33,628 nt of DNA from positions 1-33,628 of the forward strand of contig NZ_JMPP01000034.1 in the NCBI RefSeq assembly GCF_000735435.1, given 5' to 3'. Of the stretch, positions 24,749 through 33,200 are shown one piece after another (the first letter of the stretch is position 1; every line of letters starts with the position of its first letter). The position numbers were made by a program, and so were the translations under genes. The notes beneath the pieces are model-generated. The model searched no databases. It saw only the letters and a program-made list of their open reading frames with translations, and was not told the DNA's origin. The DNA comes from Klebsiella planticola ATCC 33531. GTDB lineage: Bacteria; Pseudomonadota; Gammaproteobacteria; Enterobacterales; Enterobacteriaceae.

Positions 24749-25633
24749 CTATAACACCCCGTCGCCGCCATCCGAGCACCAGACCTGGCCTGAGGTGAAG
24801 GAGCAGGCGTCAGAAGCGAGGGTCACATACAGCGGGGCGATCTCTACCGGCTGGCCCGGGCGGCCCAACGGCGTATCGGCGCCGAACTGGCGGACTTTTT
24901 CCTCCGGCTGGCCGCCGCTCGATTGCAGCACCGTCCAGTAGGGGCCGGGAGCGACCGCGTTGACCCGGATGCCTTTCGGCCCCAGCTGTTTGGCCAGCGA
25001 TTTGGTAAAGGCCACCAGACAGGCTTTGGTCTGCGCATAGTCAAAGAGAATCGGGCTGGGCTTAAAGGCCTGCACGGAAGAGGTATTGATGATCACGCTT
25101 TGGGCCTGAAGATAGCGCAGCGCGGCTTTGGTTATCCAGAACGGCGCGTAGACGTTGGTCTTAAAGGTGGCGTCGAAATCGGCGGTCGAGAGATCTTCCA
25201 GCGATTCACAGTACTGCTGGCGCCCGGCGTTATTGACCACGATATCGAGGCCGCCCAGCTCACTGGCGGCTTGTTCCACCAGCGTCTGGCAAAACACTTC
25301 GCTGCGAATATCGCCGGGAAGCGCCACCGCTTTGCGCCCTTCGGCCGCGATCAGGGCGATGACCTCCCGGGCATCAGGTTCCTCTTCCGGCAAATAGTTT
25401 ATCGCCACGTCGGCGCCTTCGCGGGCAAAGGCGATCGCCACCGCGCGGCCAATGCCTGAGTCGCCGCCGGTAATCAGCGCTCTTTTTCCCGTAAGCCGCG
25501 CGGAACCGAGGTAACTGCTCTCACCGTGATCCGGTACAGGGACCATTTCTGATGCTAAACCGGGCGGCGTTTGCGGCTGGTCGGCAAAAGGGGGCTGGGG
25601 ATACGGGGCTGTGAGTGTTGCGTTATCGCTCAT
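24749..25633 (-). CDS. Short-chain dehydrogenase/reductase, YghA-like
   Basis: This 294-residue protein has a proline-rich N-terminal extension of about 45 residues, then a classical SDR core: TGGDSGIG at 55-62, NNAG at 134-137, a Ser at 185-186 and YAQTK (Y199, K203). It resembles E. coli YghA and Bacillus general-stress SDRs (YdaD type); aldehyde or alcohol substrates are likely but unproven. A near-perfect AGGAGG lies 6 nt before the ATG. Confidence 0.85.
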   Translation of the reverse strand: MSDNATLTAPYPQPPFADQPQTPPGLASEMVPVPDHGESSYLGSARLTGKRALITGGDSGIGRAVAIAFAREGADVAINYLPEEEPDAREVIALIAAEGRKAVALPGDIRSEVFCQTLVEQAASELGGLDIVVNNAGRQQYCESLEDLSTADFDATFKTNVYAPFWITKAALRYLQAQSVIINTSSVQAFKPSPILFDYAQTKACLVAFTKSLAKQLGPKGIRVNAVAPGPYWTVLQSSGGQPEEKVRQFGADTPLGRPGQPVEIAPLYVTLASDACSFTSGQVWCSDGGDGVL

Positions 25634-26067
25634 AGGGTCCTCCTGCGTAAAACCTTAAGGATAGGCCGGATGACGCACGGTGGGCGGGATTAGCACCATT
25701 AATGTGCCGCTTGCGCCACGGCGAATGTCGGCACTAAAAGAGCATTGCGGCGGGTAATATGTTGATTGCCGGGCAGGTTTGCCAACAGGCGATGCGTGTC
25801 GGATAGCGCTGTTTTTAGGATGATTCTCGCCATTTAATTGAGAATCTCTTTCAATAAGATGACCGCGGTGAAGCGGCTCTCCGTCGCCGCCGGCGTACCA
25901 GTTCCATGACCACTGTCGGGTGCGGACCCGGTGTAACTCATTGCGCTTGTTAAAACGCATCCTGGCAACCAGGCTTTATAAGGCTGGTTGAGGAACCTGC
26001 GCAGGACCTTTTCCTGCCGCCGGCTCACCAACAACCGCAATCACCCACGCTACTACCGGAGGTATAC
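25634..26067. other. 434-nt intergenic region without recognised gene
   Basis: This stretch separates the YghA-like gene (-) from a small plus-strand gene. It includes a 7-bp hairpin GATTCTC / GAGAATC at 25822-25846 and an AACCAG / CTGGTT pair near 25967-25989. No open frame here has a convincing ribosome-binding site. It must carry promoters for both flanking genes; none is clear. Confidence 0.5.
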
Positions 26068-26217
26068 ATGAGGGGATTGATGGCGACTCACGCCGCAGAG
26101 CGCGGCAGCCGCCCGGAAAAAGAAGACCCGCGAGAGCAGGGTGAAATCCCGCGTAAACGCGACGATAGCGAGGATCATCAGCAAGATCCTGATCACCCCG
26201 CTCCCGGGCAGCGCTAA
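26068..26217 (+). CDS. 49-residue highly charged hypothetical protein
   Basis: A short frame begins MRGLMATHAAERG and ends HPAPGQR. GGAGG lies five bases before the ATG, an excellent ribosome-binding site. The product is rich in Asp, Glu, Arg, Gln and Pro and probably disordered, with no signal peptide or membrane segment. I do not recognise a family. It ends 9 nt before the stop of ydhS on the opposite strand. The strong translation signal and biased composition argue that it is real. Confidence 0.6.
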   Translation: MRGLMATHAAERGSRPEKEDPREQGEIPRKRDDSEDHQQDPDHPAPGQR

Positions 26218-26226
26218 GATGCACGA

Positions 26227-27837
26227 TCACAGGTCTGTCTGCGGCAAACGCCTGCGACGACGGGACGCCGGCCGGGAAATGGCGCCGGCCATGGCTTCAG
26301 CCATCTCGGCGCAGGCGGTAATGCCCTGTACAAACGGCTGATCGTGCATTAGCCACGGCAGCGCCGCAAATGCCACACGCCCTCGTACTTCCGCAGGCTC
26401 CTGTAACGTGTAGTCGTCCCCGACGTCCGGGATATCGTCGCCGGTGGCCTGTAGCTGCTCCCGTAACGTCGGGAAGGGCAGATCTTTCGTTTTGAGCGCT
26501 CTTTGCCCGCGCGCATCGATAAAGACATCATAGGTGGCGCGGTTTTCCCGGGTGGTAATCACCGTTTTGTCCTCGTCGATCGCCATCTGGTAATCCTCGC
26601 CGAGGGCGAGGATACGGATGACCCCGGCTTCGCGGAGCGCCAGCAGGCGGCGGATCGACTCTGACGGAATAGCGGCGTAATTATCGATGAACACCCGGGC
26701 GAGTCCGGCGCTAAAGCGCTGACTATCCCGCTCATCCAGATGCGGGACAATCTCCTGTACGGCCTCATGCAGACGGAGGATGACATAGCGCCACGCAACG
26801 GTGTATTTCTCGCGCTTGTTGCGTTCGACTTCCATAAGGTTGGCCTGCGCCCAGTGAAACGGGTCATGTTGGCGCCGTTCACGGAACCACGCGTCGCTGA
26901 AGCTATCGGCGTTCAGCGTCGGGAGGGCGATGCTGGCGCTCCATTGCGGATCGGCGCGGTCGATCTCCTCAGCCATCAGCCGGAAGACACGGTCAAGTAA
27001 ACCTTCTGAACCGGCGGCAATCGCCTTTTCCAGCGCTTCAGGCGTCACTACCGCAAGCGGTTCATAGGGAATCGGGCAGTAAAAATCCGCTTCCGGCAAA
27101 ATACCGGAGCGCGACATCAGGACGATATTCAGCGCTTCGCTGGCCGGATTGAGCCTGAACTGCAGCGGTCGATCGGCGGATTCGACAAACTCGCCGTGCT
27201 GAACCACGACGGCCATCGCGGCATCAATACCGCTCAACGAGGTGCCCATGATCCCGACCCTGCACGCCGGGATCTCTGCATCCATCAGGCCGGACCACGG
27301 GCTGGGGAAGAAGGTGCGGGTGGACTCCTCGTCAGCGGGCCAGACGTGGCCTGTGGCGATGACCGCCAGATCGAAGCGTTCCGCCGCCGGCTCACCTTGC
27401 GCCCATACCCTGACGCCTTCTGCCGTAGCCTGCAGGTCGGTGACCTCACAGGATTCATGCACCGTTAGCGGGAAGCCCTGTTGTTTGGCTCTGGCTGCCA
27501 GGCCGATAAACTGGTCGCGAAAATACTCACCAAGCAGGATACGCGGAAGAAACTGGCGAACATGCAGCGAATCATCGCTGACGCCATAGCGGGCAAGATG
27601 CTCCTTGCTTTGCTGTTTCAGCCAGTCGATATAGGTACAGAGGATCGGTGGGATTTCAATACTGGCGATATTGGCCAGCATCATGCGCGAGTTTTCTTCG
27701 TCGCTGTATGGCATGCCGACACCGGCCTGACGCGCCTGCTCATAGACCGTCACCGCCAGCGGCTGCTGATACTTTAACAGGGAAAAAAGGGTGTAAATCC
27801 CGGTGGGGCCAGCGCCGATAATCGCAATTTTCTTCAT
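26227..27837 (-). CDS. ydhS: YdhS, FAD/NAD(P)-binding protein
   Basis: This 536-residue protein matches E. coli YdhS (534) along its length. It belongs to the FAD-NAD(P)-binding family with an N-terminal dinucleotide motif GAGPTG at 8-13 and a second conserved IATGHVWP region near 165-172. Role unknown; it is a predicted soluble flavoprotein oxidoreductase. Its ribosome-binding site is weak. It stands alone between a small gene and the GST gene. Confidence 0.93.
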   Translation of the reverse strand: MKKIAIIGAGPTGIYTLFSLLKYQQPLAVTVYEQARQAGVGMPYSDEENSRMMLANIASIEIPPILCTYIDWLKQQSKEHLARYGVSDDSLHVRQFLPRILLGEYFRDQFIGLAARAKQQGFPLTVHESCEVTDLQATAEGVRVWAQGEPAAERFDLAVIATGHVWPADEESTRTFFPSPWSGLMDAEIPACRVGIMGTSLSGIDAAMAVVVQHGEFVESADRPLQFRLNPASEALNIVLMSRSGILPEADFYCPIPYEPLAVVTPEALEKAIAAGSEGLLDRVFRLMAEEIDRADPQWSASIALPTLNADSFSDAWFRERRQHDPFHWAQANLMEVERNKREKYTVAWRYVILRLHEAVQEIVPHLDERDSQRFSAGLARVFIDNYAAIPSESIRRLLALREAGVIRILALGEDYQMAIDEDKTVITTRENRATYDVFIDARGQRALKTKDLPFPTLREQLQATGDDIPDVGDDYTLQEPAEVRGRVAFAALPWLMHDQPFVQGITACAEMAEAMAGAISRPASRRRRRLPQTDL

Positions 27838-28025
27838 GCATAATCACCCGTGATAAACGTTCTTCCATTGCAGTTTCCCGCCTGCCGGACGGTTAACCGG
27901 GCAAAGCGATCTGCGCCTGAGGTACAGCAGCGGGAGCCGGGTTTAAGTGTGGTCGAAAACCCCGGCGCTAGCCAGCTGGATGCATGCGGGCTGTGCGCCT
28001 CCCTCGGCTTGCGGTGACGGGCAAT

Positions 28026-28046
28026 AAAAAAGGGGCCCTGTGCCCC
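28026..28046 (-). terminator. Intrinsic terminator of the GST gene
   Basis: The minus strand has a GGGGC / GCCCC stem followed by TTTTTT (A-run at 28026-28031 on the plus strand). It lies about 28 nt past the GST stop codon. Confidence 0.75.
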
Positions 28047-28073
28047 CCCATAAGTTTTCCGCTTTTCTATCGC

Positions 28074-28679
28074 TCAGGGCAGAGGAAACCGTTTAAAGGC
28101 CGGATGAGCTTCTGCTGTTTCGCGATGGGCGCGAATAGGGTGGAAGTCATGGGCCTTAACCACGTCGGGGATCATCGCTTGAATAAAGGTCCATACCACG
28201 GCGCTGGTCACCGCGACCTGATCGAGCCGCGTGTTGAGCGGGCGGTGTTCCAGCGCGGCGTTCCATTCCCGGCAGGCAGACAGCAGCTGCCAGGTGATGC
28301 GTTCAATCCACGGTTGATACTGTTTCTCTGGCGGCCGTAAGCGGTGCTCGTAAACATGCTGTACGGCTTTTTCGCTGGCCGCCAGAATCAACCCCAGGAT
28401 CTGCAGATCTTCGGCCAGCGCAGGGCCGGCGACGGGGAGTAATTTACGCTGCATATCCGCCTGGGATTCGAAGTAATGGAGGATCAGCGTAGAGTCCATC
28501 AGTCGTACGGCGTTATCCAGAATCAGCGTAGGCGCCTTGACCACCGGATTGATTTTTGAGAAGGGCTCAACGGCACTAAACACCGACAGCGGCAGGTGTT
28601 CAAATTCGACACCGTACAGCGCCAGAGATACTGCGACGCGCCTCACATAAGGGGAGTCCAACATGCCAATGAGTTTCAT
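28074..28679 (-). CDS. Glutathione S-transferase-like protein
   Basis: This 201-residue protein begins MKLIGMLDSPYVRR, the thioredoxin-fold N-terminus with the usual catalytic Ser (S9), then DSTLIL near 59-64 for glutathione contact and an all-helical C-terminal domain. It resembles enterobacterial YfcF/YibF-type GSTs. Two adjacent ATGs (28682, 28679) are possible; the second is six bases from AGGA and is preferred. It is divergent from a LysR gene that probably regulates it. Confidence 0.85.
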   Translation of the reverse strand: MKLIGMLDSPYVRRVAVSLALYGVEFEHLPLSVFSAVEPFSKINPVVKAPTLILDNAVRLMDSTLILHYFESQADMQRKLLPVAGPALAEDLQILGLILAASEKAVQHVYEHRLRPPEKQYQPWIERITWQLLSACREWNAALEHRPLNTRLDQVAVTSAVVWTFIQAMIPDVVKAHDFHPIRAHRETAEAHPAFKRFPLP

Positions 28680-28924
28680 CATGATTCCTGTTTTCCTGTC
28701 TCTGAAAGGAGAATACCTGGCCAATCAAGCTGCGCCAGGGAGGGATATCCCGGTTCGCTTTGCCCCTGGCCGCAGAGAGACATTACGCCAGATTGGCTAT
28801 GACGAATATTACGCATTTCTTACCTGAGATGTCAGAATGGCTGACCGGTATTGTCGCCTGAGGTTTTCCCCCCTGGGCAATGATAACGTTGACCTCCAGG
28901 AGCTGGAATATAAGGAGCTGCTTC

Positions 28925-29830
28925 ATGTCGGATTACCCACCGATCGCCAGTTTACGAAGCTTTGAGGCCGTTGCCCGGCTTGGTAGCGTGACGCTGGCGG
29001 CGAAAGAGCTGCATGTCACCCATTCGGCGATCAGTCAGCAAATTAAAGTGCTGGAAGAGATGCTCGGCGTGAGATTGTTTACTCGTCACGGACGCGGGGT
29101 GCAGATTAATGAAGAGGGGCGACTGTATGCGATGCATGTCCGCGAGGCGCTGGAACATATCGCGGATGCGACTCGTCTGGTCCACGTTAAGCCGCGGACG
29201 ACGACGTTAACCCTGGCCACGGTACCTTCTTTTGCCTGCCACTGGCTCTTGCCACGGCTGGATCGCTTTCGCGCCAGATATCCCCATATCACCTTGCGGC
29301 TGCTGGTCAGCCTGACGGTCACCAACATGCAACAGGAGGCGGTGGATATCGCCATTCGCATGGGGAAAGGTGACTGGGAAGGGCTGGAAAGCCGCTATAT
29401 GTTTGCCGATGAGCTGATTGTGGTGGCTGCGCCGCATTATAACGGCGGCTCGCTGCCCGCGACGCCGCAAGAGGTGGCGGCCGGTAAGATTATATTTTCG
29501 ATGGAATCCTGGAAAAACTGGTGTCTGAAGGCCGGACTGGAGCGGGAGATTGTCGCCGACGGGCTCTGTATCAACGACTCGAATCTGGTACTGGAAGCCG
29601 TTCGACTCGGCAATGGCATCGCGCTGGAGCGGCGCTCCCTGGTGCAGGGCGCTATCGACCGCGGAGAGCTGGTCCAGCTCACCGCCTGCTCTGCGCCTTA
29701 TCCCTGGCCGTACTGGCTGGTCACCCCGCAGCAAAGTGAAAAGAAAGCCGAAGTTTCTGTGTTCATCGCCTGGCTTAATGAAGAACTTGCGGCCTGGCGC
29801 CAGCGGGAAGAGTTGCCGTCGCCGTTATAG
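28925..29830 (+). CDS. LysR-family regulator, GcvA-like
   Basis: This 301-residue protein has an N-terminal winged helix-turn-helix (about 8-65, with AAKELHVTHSAISQQI) and a LysR effector domain. The start at 28925 (MSDYPPIASL) has AAGGAG eight bases upstream; the open frame from 28880 is not needed. It lies divergent from the GST gene with about 245 nt between starts, the usual arrangement for a LysR regulator and its target. The effector is unknown. Confidence 0.88.
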   Translation: MSDYPPIASLRSFEAVARLGSVTLAAKELHVTHSAISQQIKVLEEMLGVRLFTRHGRGVQINEEGRLYAMHVREALEHIADATRLVHVKPRTTTLTLATVPSFACHWLLPRLDRFRARYPHITLRLLVSLTVTNMQQEAVDIAIRMGKGDWEGLESRYMFADELIVVAAPHYNGGSLPATPQEVAAGKIIFSMESWKNWCLKAGLEREIVADGLCINDSNLVLEAVRLGNGIALERRSLVQGAIDRGELVQLTACSAPYPWPYWLVTPQQSEKKAEVSVFIAWLNEELAAWRQREELPSPL

Positions 29831-29859
29831 CATTATTCTGGCGCTGGCAAAGGGTTCGC

Positions 29860-30765
29860 TCAACGGCTGGCGGACTGGGCAAATTCCCGCGCCAGCGCCA
29901 GAAACGCGGCCAGCCCGGCTGAGGGGTGGCGTCTACCGGGATAATACAGACACAGGCCGGGAAAAGGGGGCGTCCAGTCATCCAGTAAACGAATGAGCCG
30001 GCCGGCCTGAATATCCTCGATGACATCCTGTTCAAGGAAGAAACCAATTCCCGCATGCTCCAGCACCGCAATCCGCGCCAGCGACGCCTCATCCAGCGTC
30101 AGCTGTCCGCGGACATCGACCTGCACCGTTTCTCCTTGCTTCTCAAGGTGCCAGCGATAGAGGGAACCATCGGGCAGACGCACCCGGATGCAGGGATGAT
30201 TGAGCAGATCAGCAGGGGTTTCAGGCCGCTTATGGTGCGAAAGATAATGTGCAGAAGCCACCACGGCATAGCGCTGAGGCTGGCCGAGGGACAGTGCGAT
30301 CATATCCTCCGGTATCAGGCTGGCGACCCGTACGCCCATATCGAAGCCTTCCGCCACGATGTCGATCAGCCGGCCATCGGTGACGATATCCACCTGCATT
30401 TGCGGATAGCGGCGCAAAAACTCCAGTACCACCCGGGAGAGAAGCGCGCGGGCGGCAAACGGAGGCGTATTGATGCGCAGGACGCCAGAAGGGGTTTCAC
30501 TGCGGGAGCGGACGACCTCGAGGGCCTGATGCACTCCCTGTAGCGACGGACCGATGTTATCTATAAACAGGCGGCCGGCGTCGGTGAGCCCCACGCTGCG
30601 AGTGGTCCGGTTAAATAAACGCACGCCCATTTCGGCTTCAAATTTAGCGATGATGTGGCTCAATGCGGTGGTCGATACCCCCAGTTCGATCGCCGCCGCA
30701 CGAAAGGTCCCCCGTCGGGCGATGGCCATAACGGCATCTAAATCAGTCAGCGTGATTCGCGACAT
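29860..30765 (-). CDS. LysR-family regulator of the adjacent NTF2/SDR genes
   Basis: This 301-residue protein has a helix-turn-helix (about 5-62, with [18 protein letters not shown]) and a CrgA/DhmR-like effector domain. The start MSRITLTD at 30765 follows AAGGAAATGGGATA and replaces a longer frame from 30855 that would cover the promoter. It is divergent from the NTF2-like/SDR pair with 102 nt between starts, so it probably controls them. It converges with the other LysR gene (29 nt apart). Confidence 0.87.
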   Translation of the reverse strand: MSRITLTDLDAVMAIARRGTFRAAAIELGVSTTALSHIIAKFEAEMGVRLFNRTTRSVGLTDAGRLFIDNIGPSLQGVHQALEVVRSRSETPSGVLRINTPPFAARALLSRVVLEFLRRYPQMQVDIVTDGRLIDIVAEGFDMGVRVASLIPEDMIALSLGQPQRYAVVASAHYLSHHKRPETPADLLNHPCIRVRLPDGSLYRWHLEKQGETVQVDVRGQLTLDEASLARIAVLEHAGIGFFLEQDVIEDIQAGRLIRLLDDWTPPFPGLCLYYPGRRHPSAGLAAFLALAREFAQSASR

Positions 30766-30867
30766 TATCCCATTTCCTTCATCATGGCATCCCGGTTTGT
30801 CCTGATTGTTTAAATTATAAAGGATTCTTAAAGTTAAGCCGTAGAGTTTAATCACGGGAGATTCACT

Positions 30868-31185
30868 ATGGATATGCCATCAGCAGTGCAGGCCTTTTTT
30901 ACGGCTGAAGATCTGGACAGCGTTGTCAGCGCCTTCACCCCGAATGCGGTGGTGAAGGATGAGGGGAATACCTACCGCGGGCGGCAGGCCATCCGGGAAT
31001 GGCAGGTTGCCGCCAGACAAAAATATCAGTATGTCGCCGAACCCATTGAGGCGATCGCGCAGGGGGATAGGGTGAAGGTGCGCGCCATCGTCAGCGGAAA
31101 TTTCCCCGGTAGCCCGGTCATTCCTGGCTATCTATTTCACCTGACGGCAGAGCAGATCGATGGGCTGGAGATCGGTGATGACTGA
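30868..31185 (+). CDS. SnoaL/NTF2-like small protein
   Basis: This 105-residue protein has the NTF2/SnoaL-like cone-fold pattern (an AFF..EDLD helix, [18 protein letters not shown] and a C-terminal strand pattern). Such proteins act as small isomerases, cyclases or binding partners; the substrate is unknown. GGGAGA lies about 6 nt before the ATG. Its last 8 nt overlap the SDR gene, so the two are translated together. Confidence 0.8.
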   Translation: MDMPSAVQAFFTAEDLDSVVSAFTPNAVVKDEGNTYRGRQAIREWQVAARQKYQYVAEPIEAIAQGDRVKVRAIVSGNFPGSPVIPGYLFHLTAEQIDGLEIGDD

Positions 31186-31957
31186 TTTCCTGGCGCTGGA
31201 AGGAAAACGCGTACTGATTACCTCCGGAACCAAAGGGGCGGGGGCGGCAACCGTGGCGCTGTTCCGGCAGCTGGGGGCGCGAGTGTTAACCTGCGCTCGC
31301 CATCAGCCGGACGCTGCTGTTGATGCGCTATTTGTGACGGCGGATCTCTCCACGGCGAGCGGGTGCGCTGTGCTGGCCACTGCGGTGCAGGAGCAGTTGG
31401 GCGGTGTGGATATTATCGTTCATATGCTGGGCGGTTCTTCGTCCCCGGCGGGCGGGTTTGCCGCGCTGAGCGATGCGCTGTGGCAACAGGAGCTGGATCT
31501 CAACCTGTTCCCTGCGCTCAGGCTGGATCGGTTACTGCTTCCCTCGATGCTCAACAGCGGGAAGGGGGTGATTATCCACGTCTCTTCAATCCAAAGAAAG
31601 ATGCCGCTGCCGGAGTCAACCACGGCCTACGCTGCGGCAAAAGCCGCGCTGTCCACCTACAGTAAAAGCCTGTCGAAAGAGCTCTCCCCGAGGGGCGTTC
31701 GTGTTCTGAGCGTGGCGCCCGGCTGGATTGAAACCGAGGCGGCGGTCAGATTTGCGCAGCGGCTTGCGCAGCAGGAGGGGGTCGATTATGCGCAAGGCAA
31801 ACAAATCATCATGGATTCATTAGGCGGAATTCCGCTGGGTCGTCCGGCACAACCCGAAGAGGTGGCCAACCTGATTGCGTTTTTAGCCTCCGACCGGGCG
31901 GCGTCGATAACCGGCGCGGAATACGTTATCGATGGCGGAACCGTGCCGACGGTTTAA
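31178..31957 (+). CDS. Short-chain dehydrogenase/reductase
   Basis: This 259-residue SDR has a modified cofactor motif TSGTKGAG at 15-22, a Ser at 136-137 and YAAAK (Y151, K155). The usual NNAG is replaced by HMLGG at 82-86. The start at 31178 overlaps the NTF2-like gene by 8 nt (ATGACTGA), showing coupling; the frame is open a few codons earlier but without a better signal. The LysR/NTF2/SDR set is a common, poorly characterised accessory operon. Confidence 0.86.
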   Translation: MTDFLALEGKRVLITSGTKGAGAATVALFRQLGARVLTCARHQPDAAVDALFVTADLSTASGCAVLATAVQEQLGGVDIIVHMLGGSSSPAGGFAALSDALWQQELDLNLFPALRLDRLLLPSMLNSGKGVIIHVSSIQRKMPLPESTTAYAAAKAALSTYSKSLSKELSPRGVRVLSVAPGWIETEAAVRFAQRLAQQEGVDYAQGKQIIMDSLGGIPLGRPAQPEEVANLIAFLASDRAASITGAEYVIDGGTVPTV

Positions 31958-32037
31958 CCATCCAGACGGACTGGCAAGACGCGGCGAAGGGTTTTCTCCT
32001 CATTTAATCTTGATTGCAGCGTATTCCAGCCGAGGCA

Positions 32038-32511
32038 TCAGCGGGGCGTGGAGCGTGCGAGACGGGGATCAAAGGTAAAGGGATACTGGCGCACGGAGGC
32101 CAGGGCCTCGCTGAAAGCGGGATGCAGCGGGTTTAGAATAGCGTTGTTTTCATAGGGAATAATGCAGGAGGGTAGCATCAGCGCCAGACCGCTGCCCGAC
32201 TGTAGCCAGCCGGTGCCCAGATCCATTGTGGAAACGGGCATCGGATTTTCCTGCCAGTTATCCGGCAGCCACTGTTTATCGAGATATTCCACTGCACTGT
32301 CCGGTATCTCGATACTATATAGCTGATACTGGTTGAGGATCGTTTCATTTTTGACGTGAACCAGGATCTCCAGCGACGCCAGAGCGATGGAGGTGGAAAC
32401 ATAGACCGCCGGGTGCCCCTGGTGATTCCAGCGTCCGCCGTACTGGTTGGCCCCGCTTCCTGTCCAGGTCTCGCTGGCGTAACGGCCGCTCACCAGACGA
32501 TAGAAAATCAT
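32038..32511 (-). CDS. RES-domain toxin of a type II toxin-antitoxin pair
   Basis: This 157-residue protein has the RES signature: YRLV at 4-7, GGRWN (R27), AVYVS (Y37), ASLE with E48 and LPS (S115) followed by NPLHPAF. Characterised RES toxins (MbcT-like) deplete NAD+ in cells lacking antitoxin. All three name residues (Arg, Glu, Ser) appear present. The start overlaps the antitoxin stop (ATGA), so the two are coupled. Confidence 0.92.
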   Translation of the reverse strand: MIFYRLVSGRYASETWTGSGANQYGGRWNHQGHPAVYVSTSIALASLEILVHVKNETILNQYQLYSIEIPDSAVEYLDKQWLPDNWQENPMPVSTMDLGTGWLQSGSGLALMLPSCIIPYENNAILNPLHPAFSEALASVRQYPFTFDPRLARSTPR

Positions 32512-32951
32512 GCAAAGACGCCGTGTTCCAGACGACCAATCAGGTCAGTCACTTCCAGCGCGCCGCTCTCGGTAGCAATCAGATCGATGGGGGCGATATT
32601 GCCCAGTCCTCTGACCGGCGACTGCAACCAGTTGTAGGCACCCTGCTTACTGCCAAAATAATCGACGGCGGCATCCAGAACCCTGACAAAACGCGCCACA
32701 CGTTCGCTTTCGCCCGGGGTCAACGTACCGCCCGCGCTCTTGCGCCGGGCAACGTTACGCTCATTAATGCCGGTGATGCGCAGGATGTCGGTTTTCGACA
32801 TTTCCGTCCACTCGTGAATATTATCCAGAACGCTGACAGGCAATCCCATACTCAGCAGCTCAATCAGCTGCATACCCCGATTCGCCGGTAGCCCGGCATA
32901 ACGCCACAGCGCATTATCGGCAGGTTGCTGTGCAGGAACCCAGGTTTTCAT
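32508..32951 (-). CDS. Xre/MbcA/ParS-family antitoxin
   Basis: This 147-residue protein has an Xre-like DNA-binding region (about 45-75, with KTDILRITGINERNVARR) and the conserved C-terminal toxin-binding domain ending LIGRLEHGVFA. The start at 32951 (MKTWVPAQ) follows GGAGGAAAG; the longer frame from 32996 would read through the operator. It precedes the RES toxin and should repress its own operon by binding the palindrome at 32963-32984. Confidence 0.92.
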   Translation of the reverse strand: MKTWVPAQQPADNALWRYAGLPANRGMQLIELLSMGLPVSVLDNIHEWTEMSKTDILRITGINERNVARRKSAGGTLTPGESERVARFVRVLDAAVDYFGSKQGAYNWLQSPVRGLGNIAPIDLIATESGALEVTDLIGRLEHGVFA

Positions 32952-32962
32952 CTTTCCTCCTG

Positions 32963-32991
32963 AATAATGACATTTGTCATTATTTATTATA
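32963..32991 (-). promoter_or_regulatory. Operator palindrome and -10 box of the RES/Xre operon
   Basis: AATAATGACA-TT-TGTCATTATT (32963-32984) has perfect 10-base arms. A TATAAT box is on the minus strand at 32991-32986, and a related half-site (GTCATTTGTC) lies at 32992-33001. The operator would cover the transcription start, fitting autorepression. The -35 box is not clear. Confidence 0.7.
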
Positions 32992-33059
32992 GTCATTTGT
33001 CGGATTGTTGAAAGTTTAATCGCTGGGCAGGTTATTAACTGGTTGGAGGGATTGTGGCT

Positions 33060-33200
33060 AGCTGACCAGACCCTTTTATTTGTCTATTTTGTAACTTATT
33101 GATTTTCATTAAGTATGATTAGGACCTTGAAAAAAGGGTGAAGTGAATAAATTTGAGGGATTTTAGATATAAAACAAAGTAGTGAGCTGATATTATCTCA
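33060..33200 (+). promoter_or_regulatory. CRISPR leader region
   Basis: An AT-rich stretch runs directly into the first repeat. The repeat orientation (5' hairpin, 3' CTTAGAAA handle) makes this side the leader. I see no convincing promoter boxes. It contains an exact IHF consensus match. Confidence 0.65.
33092..33104 (-). promoter_or_regulatory. IHF-binding site in the CRISPR leader
   Basis: The minus strand reads AATCAA-TAAG-TTA, an exact match to WATCAA-N4-TTR. It lies 96-109 nt before the first repeat. IHF bending of the leader is known to assist spacer integration in type I-F systems. Confidence 0.6.

Noticed and set aside
32952-32996. Longer N-terminus for the Xre antitoxin
   Set aside because: It would translate the operator palindrome and the -10 box; the start at 32951 has a strong ribosome-binding site.
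32038-33200. cas genes near the array
   Set aside because: The two genes left of the array are a RES toxin and an Xre antitoxin; no Cas motif is present.
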